A DNA stretch of 64,000 bases, taken from the NCBI RefSeq assembly GCF_003096995.1, contig NZ_QENU01000001.1:248001-312000 (forward strand), in the 5' to 3' direction. The translations under genes and the position numbers were made by a program. Shown here one piece after another: positions 1 to 9,877 of the stretch (within the stretch, counting starts at the first letter, position 1; the number at the start of each line of letters is the position of its first letter). The notes beneath the pieces were generated by a model. That model was not told the DNA's origin. It worked only from the letters and a program-made list of their open reading frames with translations, and did not search any database. Origin of the DNA: Alitibacter langaaensis DSM 22999. Its GTDB lineage: Bacteria; Pseudomonadota; Gammaproteobacteria; Enterobacterales; Pasteurellaceae.

Positions 1-413
1 AATTCAGGGTTATTTTCTGTGGGTACAGGGCGTGGTTTGCCTGCTTTATCAATGGCGACATAAGTGAATAATGCTTCTGTCACGCAGTGGCGATCAGTCA
101 TGCCTTGATAAACTTGTTTGATCCATACTTCCACTTTAACTTGCATCGAGGTTTTGCCGACTTTCACGAGTTTACCGTAGCAACAGACTACATCGCCAAC
201 GGAAATGGGACGTAAAAATGTGATTCTATCTACGCACACGGTTACAACGCGGCCTTTGGCAATTTCTTTGGCAAGAATCGCTCCGCCCATATCCATTTGC
301 GACATAATCCAGCCGCCAAAAATATCACCATTGGCATTGGTGTCTGAGGGCATCGCAAGTGTACGTAAAATTAGCGCGCCCTTGGGTTGGCGAGGTTGAG
401 TTTGTTCTGTCAT
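1..413 (-). CDS. yciA: Acyl-CoA thioesterase YciA (3' part cut by window edge)
   Basis: Reading from the ATG at 413 gives a hotdog-fold protein starting MTEQTQPRQPKGALILRTLA, with the family stretch NANGDIFGGWIMSQMD that carries the conserved Asn/Asp of the thioesterase active site, then VTVCVDRITFLRPI. YciA enzymes hydrolyse a broad range of acyl-CoA thioesters in the cytoplasm. About 137 codons are present and the stop lies beyond base 1, so the gene is truncated only by the window. It follows yciB with a gap of 8 bases, so yciC-yciB-yciA look like one transcription unit, the same order known next to ompW in enterobacteria. Confidence 0.95.
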   Translation of the reverse strand, partial: MTEQTQPRQPKGALILRTLAMPSDTNANGDIFGGWIMSQMDMGGAILAKEIAKGRVVTVCVDRITFLRPISVGDVVCCYGKLVKVGKTSMQVKVEVWIKQVYQGMTDRHCVTEALFTYVAIDKAGKPRPVPTENNPE

Positions 414-421
414 GGTTATTC

Positions 422-958
422 CTATTCTTTTTCTTTTGGAAGATAGCGGTAAATATAAACCCCAGTAGCTACGGTTGCAACTAAGGTCATAATAATGATG
501 CCGAAGGATTTAAAATCGACCCAGATTTCTTCTGAATAATTTTGGCTGATGTAGATATTTGCTAGCATACAAATAATAAAAAACACAGCCCAGCCTAAAT
601 TGAGTTTATTCCAAGCGACATCGGGCAGTTTTAACTCTTTATCTAATAATTTTTGAATTAACGGTGTTTTAAAGCCGAATTGGCTGATGAGCAATGCTAA
701 TGCAAAAACGCCGTACACAATGGTGACTTTCCATTGCAAATATTTGACTTCATTAAAATAAGCGGTGAGTGCGCCAAAAAATATTACCGCAATGCCCATA
801 ATCATTTGTTGTTTTTCAATGTTGCCATATTTTAGTTTTAAAATGATCAGCTGAAGTGCGGTCGCAATCATGAGTGTAATTGCTGCCGCTTGAATACCAG
901 ATATTTTGTAAACCACAAAAAAGAGGATTAACGGAATAAATTCAAGTAATTGTTTCAT
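422..958 (-). CDS. yciB: Inner membrane protein YciB (intracellular septation protein A family)
   Basis: This 178-residue, very hydrophobic protein has about five membrane spans and the family hallmarks [17 protein letters not shown] at the N-terminus and [13 protein letters not shown] in the second half. YciB is a polytopic inner-membrane protein linked to cell-envelope integrity and septation; its molecular activity is not firmly known. The start overlaps the yciC stop by one base (ATGA-type junction), so translation is probably coupled. Length matches the family. Confidence 0.93.
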   Translation of the reverse strand: MKQLLEFIPLILFFVVYKISGIQAAAITLMIATALQLIILKLKYGNIEKQQMIMGIAVIFFGALTAYFNEVKYLQWKVTIVYGVFALALLISQFGFKTPLIQKLLDKELKLPDVAWNKLNLGWAVFFIICMLANIYISQNYSEEIWVDFKSFGIIIMTLVATVATGVYIYRYLPKEKE

Positions 959-1722
959 TATGCTGCCTTTTGTTTAAATACGGTGTAAAAGCGATAGCTG
1001 AATACTAATGAGAAAACATTAATAAATGCAATAATTGCTAACACGATGATAAAAAAGACTAAATTGCTTGCAAGGCTAGATATTTGCAAGCTAACCAATG
1101 GCAAGAAGAAATAAGTGATTAAGCAATACATAAAAAGTATGCCAGAGCGTTTGATCCCTGATTTGAATGTATCTTGCAGGGCAGTTGTGAGCGGTGAGTC
1201 GCCCATCAAATAACTTAAGGGCGCAAGACATAGGCGGACGAAAACAATCACGCCTGTAATCATTAAAAATAGCGATAATATAGATGGAGATTGCTTTAAT
1301 GATAACTGTGCTACGCCAGTGCTTACACCAACAAATAACGGAAGAATACTAATCACGCTAAGCACGGCAACACCCAGAATACGGCTTATACCTAATTGTG
1401 CAGCATTGGTCAAATTAAAGTTTCTCCCTTGGCTAATTTGATGAATAGCAGCGAGCCCCCATGTGGCAATAGATAATGATACTGCCTGTTTCATAAAGCC
1501 ATTTAATAATGATGCTTCATTCATGGATTGCTCAATGATTGCCTGAGTTAATTCCGTTTGTGATATATCGGCGTCATTTGGCACGTTTATTTGCGTTGGA
1601 ATCAATAGTGAAAATGCGCCTGTTGCCAACATAAAAATGATGATAAAGGCAATAACAAACTGGCGCTGGTTACGGACAAAATTCCAGCTATCCTGAAAAA
1701 GTTGGGTAAAGTTGATTGGCAT
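958..1722 (-). CDS. yciC: YciC family inner membrane protein
   Basis: A multi-span membrane protein (UPF0259/YciC) of 254 residues, about six hydrophobic segments, beginning [20 protein letters not shown] chose the ATG at 1722 because TTAGGA sits 6 bases upstream; an in-frame GTG at 1755 extends the frame by 11 residues, but it lies only a few bases from a TATAAT hexamer on the same strand (1760-1765) and lacks a ribosome site. Function is unknown beyond a role in the envelope. It is the first gene of the yciCBA unit, divergent from ompW. Confidence 0.88.
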   Translation of the reverse strand: MPINFTQLFQDSWNFVRNQRQFVIAFIIIFMLATGAFSLLIPTQINVPNDADISQTELTQAIIEQSMNEASLLNGFMKQAVSLSIATWGLAAIHQISQGRNFNLTNAAQLGISRILGVAVLSVISILPLFVGVSTGVAQLSLKQSPSILSLFLMITGVIVFVRLCLAPLSYLMGDSPLTTALQDTFKSGIKRSGILFMYCLITYFFLPLVSLQISSLASNLVFFIIVLAIIAFINVFSLVFSYRFYTVFKQKAA

Positions 1723-1802
1723 AAAAATTCCTAACAAAACACCTGAAAAATTCACCGCACATTATACCCACTTTATAAATAAAATCATAAAAAAGACGAA
1801 AA

Positions 1803-1816
1803 TTGATGTGTATCAA
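1803..1816. promoter_or_regulatory. FNR-type operator between yciC and ompW
   Basis: TTGATGTGTATCAA is an exact match to the FNR consensus TTGAT-N4-ATCAA. It lies about 190 bases upstream of the ompW start and about 80 bases from the yciC start. OmpW is known to be FNR-activated in enterobacteria, so anaerobic control of ompW is likely; control of the divergent yciCBA unit is possible. Confidence 0.75.
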
Positions 1817-1888
1817 ATTTTAGGAAATGGATATGAATGATAAAAATGAACGTTATCAAGAATGGAAATTTCGTTTGATTTTTAAAAA

Positions 1889-1904
1889 TATGATCTTGAT
1901 CACA
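1889..1904. promoter_or_regulatory. CRP-like operator upstream of ompW
   Basis: TATGA-TCTTGA-TCACA matches the CRP consensus TGTGA-N6-TCACA at 9 of 10 informative bases. It is about 100 bases upstream of the ompW start, promoter-proximal to the FNR site, which suggests joint carbon and oxygen control. The assignment is by consensus match only. Confidence 0.55.
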
Positions 1905-2001
1905 GATCTTTTAACTCGATAAGGGTATAGTTAGCGCCGTGTAAATACACAAAAGTTATAGGGTTATTTAATCCAGTATATGAGACATTAGGGAGCCTAT
2001 T

Positions 2002-2649
2002 ATGAAAAAAACATTACTTGCATTAGGAATTGCAACAACGTTAATGAGTGGAGCAGCAAGTGCTCACGAAGCGGGGGATTGGATTGTACGTGCAGGTGGC
2101 ATTTTTGTATCTGCCAATTCGTCATCACATACCAACACGGCAACTGACATTAAATTAAACGTTAGTGATAACCAACAATTAGGTTTAACTGGCACTTATA
2201 TGTTTACCGATCATATTGGTGTGGAATTATTAGCGGCAACACCATTTAGCCATTCTATTGATGCCAGCGTACCAGCACTGGGCGCATCTTTAGGGGAAAC
2301 AGTAAAGGTTAAACAATTACCACCAAGCCTATATGTGCAATATTATTTTATGGATAAAGATGCCGGTTCTCGTCCTTACATTGGTGCGGGTGTGAACTAT
2401 ACACGTTTCTTTGATGCTAAAATTAAAAATGACATTATTTCTGATTTACGCGTGAAAAAACATTCAGTTGGACCTGTGATTAATGCGGGTATTGATATCA
2501 AGCTCACTGATAATTTATATTTCAATACGGCATTGTGGTACACCCATATCCGCACTAAAGCAAATTTCAAAGCATTAGGTGCAGAACATGAAGTCGCCAT
2601 TAAATTGGATCCATTAGTTGCGTTTGCGGGTTTAGCATACCGTTTCTAA
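2002..2649 (+). CDS. ompW: OmpW family outer membrane protein
   Basis: The 215-residue product starts with a Sec signal peptide (MKKTLLALGIATTLMSGAASA, cleavage likely before HEAGDW) and continues as an eight-stranded beta-barrel of the OmpW family, ending YRF with the terminal aromatic residue needed for BAM-dependent insertion. Family hallmarks include AGDWIVRAG, NQQLGLTGTYMFTDHIGVEL and RPYIGAGVNYT. OmpW proteins are small hydrophobic channels in the outer membrane. A GGAG ribosome site precedes the ATG. The gene stands alone, with FNR and CRP-like sites upstream and a hairpin terminator after it. Confidence 0.95.
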   Translation: MKKTLLALGIATTLMSGAASAHEAGDWIVRAGGIFVSANSSSHTNTATDIKLNVSDNQQLGLTGTYMFTDHIGVELLAATPFSHSIDASVPALGASLGETVKVKQLPPSLYVQYYFMDKDAGSRPYIGAGVNYTRFFDAKIKNDIISDLRVKKHSVGPVINAGIDIKLTDNLYFNTALWYTHIRTKANFKALGAEHEVAIKLDPLVAFAGLAYRF

Positions 2650-2683
2650 TTGGGTAAGCGATAATGCAATAATATAGAGCAAT

Positions 2684-2727
2684 AAGACCTTAGTTTATTA
2701 TCGTTAAATAGCTAAGGCCTTTTTATT
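2684..2727 (+). terminator. Rho-independent terminator after ompW
   Basis: Arms CCTTAG (2688-2693) and CTAAGG (2712-2717), with further A/T pairing inside, are followed by TTTTT. The remaining bases to 2864 hold no feature I can name. Confidence 0.7.
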
Positions 2728-2864
2728 TATTGTTTATTGATACAAAAGTAACGTTCTAATTGATTTCGGTATTTATTCTTAGCTATCAGTTAAAAGCTCT
2801 ATTTGTTTTTACCTATTTCTTTGTTCTTTCTTATTGCTTTCTTTCGCCAAGGCAATTTCATCAT

Positions 2865-4541
2865 TTATGACGCTAAATCTAACATTTCTTGTGCATTGGC
2901 TAGCGCACTATCTGTAATTTGGGCGCCACCTAATAATTTTGCTAAGGCTTTCACGCGCTCTTGTGCCGAAAGTGCGGTCATATTTGTTTCAGTTTTACCA
3001 TCGACAGTCAATTTTTCCACGGTAAAGTGATGATGCCCTTGGCAGGCGACTTGTGGTAAATGGGTAACACAAAGCACTTGGCATTGATTGCCTAAACGGC
3101 GCAACAATTTACCAACAACACTGGCTGTTGCGCCACTAATTCCCACATCAATTTCATCAAAAATAAGCGCTGGAATTGCGGTTTTATCTGAGGTTAGCAC
3201 TTGAATTGCTAAGGCAATACGCGAAAGCTCACCGCCGGATGCTGTTTTTGCCAATGGCTGTGGTGATTGTCCTAGATTGCTTTGTAAATTAAATACGACA
3301 GAATCAGCACCATTGCTTGTTATTTTGTTGTAATCAGTATGTAAATCAATAAAAAACTCAGCGTTTTCCATAGCTAACTGTTTTATTGATTTCGTGACTT
3401 CAGTGGCTAATTTTTTTGCCCCTTTTTGGCGACTTTCATTGAGAGCAGAAGCGGTTTGCTGCATTTTTTCAAAAGCCTGTTTTTCTTGCGCTAACAAGCT
3501 TTCTTCACTTTCAGAAAAATCGACTAGCTGTGCCAGTTCGGCTTTAATTGAACGATGAAAATTCACTAAATCAACAGGTTGAACATGATGTTTGCGCGCT
3601 AAGTGAATAGCTTGACTCATACGCTCTTCAATTTCTTGCAACAAATAGGGATCTTGTTCAATGCTTGATGACAAACTCTGCATTGAACTTGTCGCTTCTT
3701 GCACTTGAATGAGAGCATCATTGAGCATAGTGAGCACATCATTATAATTGGAATCAAGTTCCACTAATTGCTCTAAATGCTGAGTAGCGCGATAGAGCAA
3801 ACCATCTACATTCACCGTGTCATTTTCACTTAATACTTGCAAAACAGATTGCGACAATGAAGTGAGTTCTTCACTATTTGAAAGACGTTTATGATCTTCT
3901 TCTAATTCTAAAAATTCGTTGGGTTGTAAATTAAATTCGTCCAGTTCATTAACTTGATACTGTAAGAGTTGTTTTTTGGCTTCATTTTCAAGACATTTTT
4001 GCTTAAAGCTATTTACTTGCTGCTGAAGATTTTTCCATTGCTGATAGTCTTCTTGCATTTGTGCAAGCAAAGTGTGGTGCGCGCAATAATTGTCTAAAGT
4101 TTCCATTTGGAAATCATTTTTGAGCAATAATTGAGAAGCGTGCTGACCATTAATATGAATAAGGCATTGCCCCAATTCTTTGAGTTGGCTTGCGGCAACC
4201 GGCGTGCTATTAATAAAGGCTTTTGAGCGACCTTCGCTATTGACTATACGGCGTAAAATACAGTATTCAGGGTTATCAATATCTTGCAGATCATGGGTTG
4301 CAAGCCAGTTGGCGGCAGCACTATTAGGGCTAATATAAAATGTGGCGCAAACATCCGCTCGCTCTTGCCCTGCACGCAACATAGAAGCTTCTGTCCGCTG
4401 CCCCAAACACAATCCTAATGCATCAATGGCGATAGATTTTCCCGCACCAGTTTCGCCTGTGATGACAGACATACCTTTACTGAATTCAATATCTAAATGG
4501 CGAACAATAGCAAAGTTATTAATAGTGAGTTGAGTAAGCAT
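2865..4541 (-). CDS. recN: DNA repair protein RecN
   Basis: This 558-residue SMC-like ATPase acts in recombinational repair of double-strand breaks. Seen in order: N-terminal Walker A GETGAGKS (about residues 29-36), a long central helical region rich in Gln/Glu/Leu that fits the coiled-coil arms, the ABC signature ASGGELSRIALAIQ, and Walker B ALIFDEIDVGISG, ending with the D-loop region and CVTHLPQVAC. Length and architecture are normal. It lies downstream of nadK on the same strand, but an inverted repeat of LexA type in the gap suggests its own SOS promoter. Confidence 0.97.
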   Translation of the reverse strand: MLTQLTINNFAIVRHLDIEFSKGMSVITGETGAGKSIAIDALGLCLGQRTEASMLRAGQERADVCATFYISPNSAAANWLATHDLQDIDNPEYCILRRIVNSEGRSKAFINSTPVAASQLKELGQCLIHINGQHASQLLLKNDFQMETLDNYCAHHTLLAQMQEDYQQWKNLQQQVNSFKQKCLENEAKKQLLQYQVNELDEFNLQPNEFLELEEDHKRLSNSEELTSLSQSVLQVLSENDTVNVDGLLYRATQHLEQLVELDSNYNDVLTMLNDALIQVQEATSSMQSLSSSIEQDPYLLQEIEERMSQAIHLARKHHVQPVDLVNFHRSIKAELAQLVDFSESEESLLAQEKQAFEKMQQTASALNESRQKGAKKLATEVTKSIKQLAMENAEFFIDLHTDYNKITSNGADSVVFNLQSNLGQSPQPLAKTASGGELSRIALAIQVLTSDKTAIPALIFDEIDVGISGATASVVGKLLRRLGNQCQVLCVTHLPQVACQGHHHFTVEKLTVDGKTETNMTALSAQERVKALAKLLGGAQITDSALANAQEMLDLAS

Positions 4542-4554
4542 GACAAAAATCTCC

Positions 4555-4600
4555 TTTACTGTATGTAAATAAGTATAAATACAAATATTTATACAGTAAA
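4555..4600 (-). promoter_or_regulatory. LexA-type SOS operator region of recN
   Basis: Inverted repeat TTTACTGTAT (4555-4564) and ATACAGTAAA (4591-4600). Each arm equals one half of the enterobacterial SOS box (TACTGTATATATATACAGTA), but the arms are 26 bases apart rather than fused, so this reads as two neighbouring boxes each with one strong and one degenerate half. recN carries two LexA boxes in E. coli. It lies just upstream of the recN start. Confidence 0.55.
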
Positions 4601-4619
4601 GTGATTTTTTACAGTGGTA

Positions 4620-5531
4620 TTAAAATAATTTCTTTAGCCAACCTAGTTTTGAACTTAATACATTGTAATAATTGTAATTTTTCAAGTGGAGTAGGCGTAG
4701 TTTTTGTTGGGCTTTTTTTACTGTAATAATATCATCACTGGAAAAATCTAAGGGGAGTTGGCTATCACAATTCACTTCTAATTGCGGAATATTATATTCA
4801 GCAAATCGCATAGAAATTTGGCTATTGCCGTCAATCACTAAAGGGCGTGATGATAAGGTGTGCGGAAACATTGGAACCAGTGCAATGGCGTTCAGTTGTG
4901 GCGTTAAGATTGGACCTCCCGCCGAGAGTGAATAGGCGGTTGAACCCGTTGGCGTTGCGATGATCAAGCCGTCAGAACGTTGAGAAAAGGCAAATTTATC
5001 ATCAATATACACATGGAAATCAATCATATGGGCAATTTTAGCGGGGTGAATTACTGCTTCATTAATGGCGTTTCCTGTATGGATAATTTCCCCATTACGC
5101 ACCACATTCACTTCCAGCATAAAACGTTCTTCAACAAAGAATTCGCCGTCTAGACAGGCTTGTAATTGGGCATAGGCATTTTTCGGATCAATATCGGTGA
5201 GAAAACCTAAATTACCGCGATTAATACCAAGCAACGCAATATCATATTTTGATAACACACGCGCACGCCCGAGCATATTGCCGTCGCCGCCAATCACGAT
5301 TGCCAATTGCGCACGCAGCCCAATGTCATCTAAAGCGGCTAAATGCGATTCGGGTAAGTTTAATGCGCGCCCAACATCTTCTTCCACTAAAACATCATAA
5401 CCTCGTTCTAGCAACCATTGATAAATATTTTTGTGCATTTGCAAGGTGACATCATGGCGCGGACGCCCAACTAAACCAATAGTTTTGAACGAGGCTTGCA
5501 GCCGAGTGGTGAGTTCTTGTTGTGTTTCCAT
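4620..5531 (-). CDS. nadK: NAD kinase
   Basis: A 303-residue ATP-NAD kinase that makes NADP from NAD in the cytoplasm. The diagnostic GGDGN motif appears as [13 protein letters not shown] near residue 85, followed by [19 protein letters not shown] and [22 protein letters not shown], which builds the NAD site. The start at 5531 is the first Met in frame and aligns with family starts. It diverges from grpE, and the two share a short intergenic region holding the grpE heat-shock-type promoter. Confidence 0.97.
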   Translation of the reverse strand: METQQELTTRLQASFKTIGLVGRPRHDVTLQMHKNIYQWLLERGYDVLVEEDVGRALNLPESHLAALDDIGLRAQLAIVIGGDGNMLGRARVLSKYDIALLGINRGNLGFLTDIDPKNAYAQLQACLDGEFFVEERFMLEVNVVRNGEIIHTGNAINEAVIHPAKIAHMIDFHVYIDDKFAFSQRSDGLIIATPTGSTAYSLSAGGPILTPQLNAIALVPMFPHTLSSRPLVIDGNSQISMRFAEYNIPQLEVNCDSQLPLDFSSDDIITVKKAQQKLRLLHLKNYNYYNVLSSKLGWLKKLF

Positions 5532-5539
5532 AGATTTTG

Positions 5540-5567
5540 CTTGAATAATCGTGATTTGCCCCTATAT
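5540..5567 (+). promoter_or_regulatory. Sigma-32 (heat shock) type promoter of grpE
   Basis: CTTGAAT (5540-5546) and CCCCTATAT (5559-5567), 12 bases apart, closely match the sigma-32 elements CTTGAAA and CCCCATNT. It lies about 100 bases upstream of the grpE ATG and oriented towards it. GrpE is a classic heat-shock gene, so the match is expected. Confidence 0.7.
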
Positions 5568-5666
5568 TACAACGAAACGAGAGTACCGCAAAGGTTAACA
5601 TTCATTAAATCCTTTGCTAGAATGATCGCCTTTTATCGAATTATCGAATTTTTTATGGAGAATCAA

Positions 5667-6251
5667 ATGTCTGAACAAGATTTAAAACAAGAACAACCTG
5701 TTGAAAATACAGAAGAATTAGAACAGCCTGAAGTTCAGGCAGAAAGCGCAGAAGAAAATGCGGTAGATCCATTAGAAGATGCAATCGCCCGTGTGCAAGA
5801 ATTAGAAGAACAGCTTGCGGAAGCAGCGAAAAAAGAGCAAGACGCGTTATTAAGAGCGCGTGCAGAAGTGGATAACATTCGCCGCCGTGCAGAACAAGAT
5901 GTGGAAAAAGCGCACAAATTTGCGTTAGAGAAATTTTCAAAAGACATTTTGAACACCATTGACAATCTTGAGCGCGCCTTAGCAACACCTGCCAATAAAG
6001 AAGATGAAGCGGTAAAAAGTTTATTTGATGGTGTAGAACTCACTTTGAAAGAATTATTGGCAACGGTGTCGCGTTTCGGTATTGAGCCTGTTGGCGTGGT
6101 TGGCGAAGCCTTTAATCCTGATTTGCACCAAGCAATTTCAATGCAGCCAACAGAAGGCTTTGAAACGAATCAAATTACTACCGTGTTACAAAAAGGCTAT
6201 TTGTTGAATAGCCGTGTGATTCGCCCTGCAATGGTGATGGTTGCAGCGTAA
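5667..6251 (+). CDS. grpE: Nucleotide exchange factor GrpE
   Basis: GrpE releases ADP from DnaK in the Hsp70 cycle. From the ATG at 5667 the protein is 194 residues: an acidic disordered head ([17 protein letters not shown]), a long coiled coil with [18 protein letters not shown], and the C-terminal beta domain with [11 protein letters not shown] and [18 protein letters not shown]. The frame is open from 5496, but GGAG at 5657-5660 and family length select 5667. Single gene, with a sigma-32-type promoter before it and a long hairpin terminator after it. Confidence 0.96.
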   Translation: MSEQDLKQEQPVENTEELEQPEVQAESAEENAVDPLEDAIARVQELEEQLAEAAKKEQDALLRARAEVDNIRRRAEQDVEKAHKFALEKFSKDILNTIDNLERALATPANKEDEAVKSLFDGVELTLKELLATVSRFGIEPVGVVGEAFNPDLHQAISMQPTEGFETNQITTVLQKGYLLNSRVIRPAMVMVAA

Positions 6252-6277
6252 CCGAGAGAAAAAGTACCAAAACAGAA

Positions 6278-6336
6278 AATGGCTGGAATATTAATTAGGG
6301 CTAGTTAGCCCATTGATATTCCAGCCATTTATTTTT
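6278..6336. terminator. Long bidirectional terminator between grpE and mnmC
   Basis: A 15-base stem AAATGGCTGGAATAT (6278-6292) pairs with 6316-6330, and an inner perfect stem GGGCTA/TAGCCC (6298-6303, 6305-6310) stacks within. A-rich and T-rich flanks on each side fit termination of the convergent grpE and mnmC transcripts. Confidence 0.75.
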
Positions 6337-6359
6337 CATATTTTGACCGCACTTTTGCT

Positions 6360-8381
6360 TTAGCTCACTGGCGTGCCTTTCAGCAATTTTCTTATCCAAC
6401 TCCGATTTGGGCTTAATGCGTGGAGAATATCTTCGCTTAACGGCAAGGGTTCACCGTAGATCATCGATGCCAAAGTTTCCCCTAAAATAGGCGCGCTGGT
6501 TAAACCTCGAGAGCCGAGCGCCGCGACTAAATAGAGATTTTCATAGTTTGTCGCTGCTGGAATCGCCTGTTTACGGCGGCGTAAATTGAACAGATTTCGA
6601 TATTGCTCCGCTTGCGCAGAAAAATTCGGCACATTGCCTAGCATTGGAATACGATCACGCACCGCACAGCGCACGCCCATTCGCGCAAGGTTTCCCGATG
6701 TATCCACCTCTTTTGTCCAATCTAAGCCAATATTTTTCTGAATTTTCAGCTGATTTTCTTGCTGTTCGCTATGGCTAAAATGGCGATCTTCACAATCTCG
6801 CACATGACTAGCACCGATACAATGGCTGGTTTGGGCTAAGTCAACGGGAGTGATATAACCGTCATAACACAGCACGGTTTTTAATTTTAATAGGTTATCG
6901 CTGGTCGGAATTTGGCTGACTTGCCCACGCACCGCATACAATGGCAAATGAGCGGTTTGTTCAAATTGATGAAGTTTATGACCATTGGCTAGCACAATGA
7001 TATCGTGTTGATATTTCTCACCTTTTTCATTAGTGAGCAGCCAGCCTTGTTCCTGTTGCGAAAGTGCGGTGATTTTTTGTGATGTTTTTATGGTTAGCCC
7101 TAATTTTTCCAATAATGCAAAGGCATTTTGCACAAATTGACGCGGCGCAAGCCACGCGCCGTTGGCGATAAAACCACCACCACAAGGCAATGGTAACCCC
7201 ACCGTTTCGCTCAATTCCGTTTGGTTCATGGCTTGATAGAGTTTGCTATGCCAGTTGAAAGCCGAAATTTTCGCTAATTTGACCGCACTTTTTTCATTAT
7301 AACCACACAACGCTACACCACAGAATTGATGTTCAAATTCGATGCCTTGCTGAATCGCCCATTGCAAACGCTGCAAACCATAAGCAAAGGCATGAATATA
7401 AAATCGAATATTGCGTTCGTCATCGTCACTTAGCTGCGGATAAAAAGCGCCCTGTTTATTGCCAGAAGCATTGAGCGCAGGGCTTTCATCTTCACAATAA
7501 AGTGTTACCTTCGCGCCACGTTCAAGTAAAGACAGCGCGCTGAAAAGTGAGGCAATACCGCCGCCAACAATGCCTACATTAGCTTGCCCAGAAAATTTAG
7601 CGGATTGCGCGAAATACCAAGGAGTCGCGATATTGAGGGGTTGGTCTGCCCTTTTATCGCCGTGCAAACATTCTCGTTTTTTGCCAAAACCTTGGCGTTT
7701 TTCCACATGAAAACCCACGGATTCTAAGCCTTTTCTCACCGCACTTGCCGCAGTAAAAGTGGCAAATGAGCCGCCTGTTTTTGTGTAATTAAACATATGC
7801 GTGAACACATCTGTATTCCACATATCGGGATTTTTACTTGGCGCAAAACCATCTAAAAACCAAGCGTCCACTCGATTTTGCATATAATCCCCTAGCTGCG
7901 GGAGTTGCTGATTAATATCCCCAAACCAAAGATCCAGCGTAGTTTCGTTGAAATGATAGCGATAGCAGTCTTCAATTGGCGTGCCGTTAATCTCCCAAAG
8001 TGCGGTCAAATTTTGAGAAATTTCGTAAAATTCGGGATAGGCTTGGTGCGCCAATTGCAATTGTTCTAGCGGAATAGGGTATTTTTCAAAAGAAATAAAG
8101 AATAGCCGTTTAAGCGGCGCATCAGGAAATTGCGCGCGAAATTTACGAAAAAGTTCTGTTGCCGCAAAAAAGTTTAACCCCGTGCCAAAGCCTGTTTCGG
8201 CAATGACAAAATGCGCGGCAGAAAATTGTAGCCAACGTTGCCAAAGTTGATTTCCTTCCAAGAAAACATAACGCGTTTCCGCCAGTCCATCTTGGTTTGA
8301 GAAATAAACATCATCGAATTGGTCGGAAATCGGCGTTTGTGTACTGTCAAAATGAATGTGAGCGGGTTGAACCTGAGGCAT
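6360..8381 (-). CDS. mnmC: Bifunctional tRNA 5-methylaminomethyl-2-thiouridine synthesis protein MnmC
   Basis: This 673-residue fusion enzyme completes mnm5(s2)U34 in tRNA. The N-terminal third is the SAM-dependent methyltransferase (MnmC2/MnmD), with [11 protein letters not shown] and [15 protein letters not shown]; the C-terminal two-thirds is the FAD-dependent oxidoreductase (MnmC1) with the dinucleotide-binding [20 protein letters not shown] near residue 268 and a closing [16 protein letters not shown]. The E. coli protein is 668 residues, so this is full length. It is divergent from fabB. Several USS copies lie inside the gene. Confidence 0.97.
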   Translation of the reverse strand: MPQVQPAHIHFDSTQTPISDQFDDVYFSNQDGLAETRYVFLEGNQLWQRWLQFSAAHFVIAETGFGTGLNFFAATELFRKFRAQFPDAPLKRLFFISFEKYPIPLEQLQLAHQAYPEFYEISQNLTALWEINGTPIEDCYRYHFNETTLDLWFGDINQQLPQLGDYMQNRVDAWFLDGFAPSKNPDMWNTDVFTHMFNYTKTGGSFATFTAASAVRKGLESVGFHVEKRQGFGKKRECLHGDKRADQPLNIATPWYFAQSAKFSGQANVGIVGGGIASLFSALSLLERGAKVTLYCEDESPALNASGNKQGAFYPQLSDDDERNIRFYIHAFAYGLQRLQWAIQQGIEFEHQFCGVALCGYNEKSAVKLAKISAFNWHSKLYQAMNQTELSETVGLPLPCGGGFIANGAWLAPRQFVQNAFALLEKLGLTIKTSQKITALSQQEQGWLLTNEKGEKYQHDIIVLANGHKLHQFEQTAHLPLYAVRGQVSQIPTSDNLLKLKTVLCYDGYITPVDLAQTSHCIGASHVRDCEDRHFSHSEQQENQLKIQKNIGLDWTKEVDTSGNLARMGVRCAVRDRIPMLGNVPNFSAQAEQYRNLFNLRRRKQAIPAATNYENLYLVAALGSRGLTSAPILGETLASMIYGEPLPLSEDILHALSPNRSWIRKLLKGTPVS

Positions 8382-8493
8382 AGTTATTCCTTTCTTGTAT
8401 TTTTGCGTTCATTATAAGTGCAAAAAGGCATAAAGTGGTCTAAGGATAAAATAAAAACTTGCATTATTTTGATTTCATAGTAAATTAACGTTC

Positions 8494-8511
8494 AGCTTAC
8501 AGTTGTAAGGC
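8494..8511 (+). promoter_or_regulatory. FabR-like palindrome upstream of fabB
   Basis: CTTACA-GT-TGTAAG forms a perfect 6+6 palindrome about 45 bases before the fabB start. FabR, the unsaturated fatty acid repressor, binds a similar TTACA..TGTAA-type palindrome at fabA and fabB in enterobacteria. I cannot see whether this genome carries fabR, so the factor is inferred. Confidence 0.45.
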
Positions 8512-8551
8512 GAGTGTTAAACGCAACAATTTCAAAAATAGGAATGTGAAT

Positions 8552-9772
8552 ATGAAAAGAGCCGTGATCACAGGTTTCGGGGTTATCTCAAGCATTGGTA
8601 ACAATAAAGAAGAAGTTTTAGCATCATTAAAAGCAGGTAAATCAGGTATTGAAACTGTGCCTAGCTTTATTGAAATTGGTATGCGCAGCCATATCGCAGG
8701 AACAATTAAATTAAATCCAGCCGAGCATATTGATCGTAAAGTTTATCGTTTTATGGGCGATGCCGCGGCTTATGCTTATCTTTCAATGAAAGAAGCGATT
8801 GAAGATTCAGGCTTGACAGAAGAACAAGTATCTAACGATCGCACAGGTTTAGTGATCGGCGCAGGAACAGGTTCAGCTCACAGCCAATTGGTTGCTTGTG
8901 ATGCGGTGCGTGGCCCGCGTGGTGTGAAAGCGATTGGTCCTTATGCCGTAACCAAAACAATGGCATCTAGCGCATCAGCTTGTTTAGCAACACCATTTAA
9001 AATTCGTGGCGTAAACTATTCAATGAGTTCGGCTTGCGCAACTTCCGCACACTGTATTGGTCACGCTTGGGAATTAATTCAATTAGGCAAACAAGATGTC
9101 GTATTCGCAGGGGGTGCAGAAGAGCTTTCTTGGGAATGTGCAACCGAATTTGATGCAATGGGTGCCTTATCAACGAAATACAACGATACACCAGAAAAAG
9201 CGTCTCGTGCTTATGATGCAAACCGTGATGGCTTTGTGATCGCAGGCGGCGGTGCCGTTGTGGTAGTAGAAGAATTAGAACACGCTTTAGCACGTGGCGC
9301 AAAAATTTATGCTGAAATCATTGGTTATGGCGCAACATCAGACGGCTATGATATGGTTGCCCCAAGTGGTGAAGGTGCAGAACGTTGTATGAAACAAGCA
9401 ATGGCGAATGTAGATTCACCAATCGACTACATCAATGTTCACGGCACATCAACCCCAGTGGGCGATGTGAAAGAATTAGGCGCGATCAAAGCGGTATTTG
9501 GTGAAAAAACACCCGCGATTTCTTCAACAAAATCAATGACAGGTCACTCATTAGGTGCAGCGGGCGCGCACGAAGCAATTTACACATTATTAATGCTTCA
9601 TAACGATTTCATTGCACCAAGTATCAACATTGAAACCTTAGATGAACAAGCGCAAGGCTTAAATATCGTGACTGAATACAAAGAAAACGCAGGCCTACAA
9701 ACCGTGATGTCAAACAGCTTCGGTTTTGGTGGCACTAACGCAACTTTAGTGTTCCGCCGTTATAGCAAATAA
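8552..9772 (+). CDS. fabB: Beta-ketoacyl-ACP synthase I
   Basis: FabB condenses malonyl-ACP with acyl-ACP and is required for unsaturated fatty acid elongation. Visible catalytic residues are Cys in [12 protein letters not shown], His in [11 protein letters not shown], and Lys/His in [17 protein letters not shown], ending [17 protein letters not shown] start at ATG 8552, with AGGA 8 bases upstream, giving 406 residues, the usual length; a GTG two codons earlier is also open. A USS-hairpin terminator follows. Confidence 0.97.
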   Translation: MKRAVITGFGVISSIGNNKEEVLASLKAGKSGIETVPSFIEIGMRSHIAGTIKLNPAEHIDRKVYRFMGDAAAYAYLSMKEAIEDSGLTEEQVSNDRTGLVIGAGTGSAHSQLVACDAVRGPRGVKAIGPYAVTKTMASSASACLATPFKIRGVNYSMSSACATSAHCIGHAWELIQLGKQDVVFAGGAEELSWECATEFDAMGALSTKYNDTPEKASRAYDANRDGFVIAGGGAVVVVEELEHALARGAKIYAEIIGYGATSDGYDMVAPSGEGAERCMKQAMANVDSPIDYINVHGTSTPVGDVKELGAIKAVFGEKTPAISSTKSMTGHSLGAAGAHEAIYTLLMLHNDFIAPSINIETLDEQAQGLNIVTEYKENAGLQTVMSNSFGFGGTNATLVFRRYSK

Positions 9773-9798
9773 TTTATTTTTCTTGTTAAAAGATATTT

Positions 9799-9827
9799 AA
9801 AGTGCGGTCAATTTCCGCACTTTTTTT
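9799..9827 (+). terminator. Terminator built from an inverted USS pair, after fabB
   Basis: AAAGTGCGG (9799-9807) and CCGCACTTT (9815-9823) form a hairpin with a 7-base loop, followed by a T-run. One arm is a full uptake signal. Using facing uptake signals as terminators is well known in Haemophilus. Confidence 0.85.
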
Positions 9828-9877
9828 ATATGTGTAAATCGGGTATGCTGTAAAAAATTACGGATTAAGGACAGATT

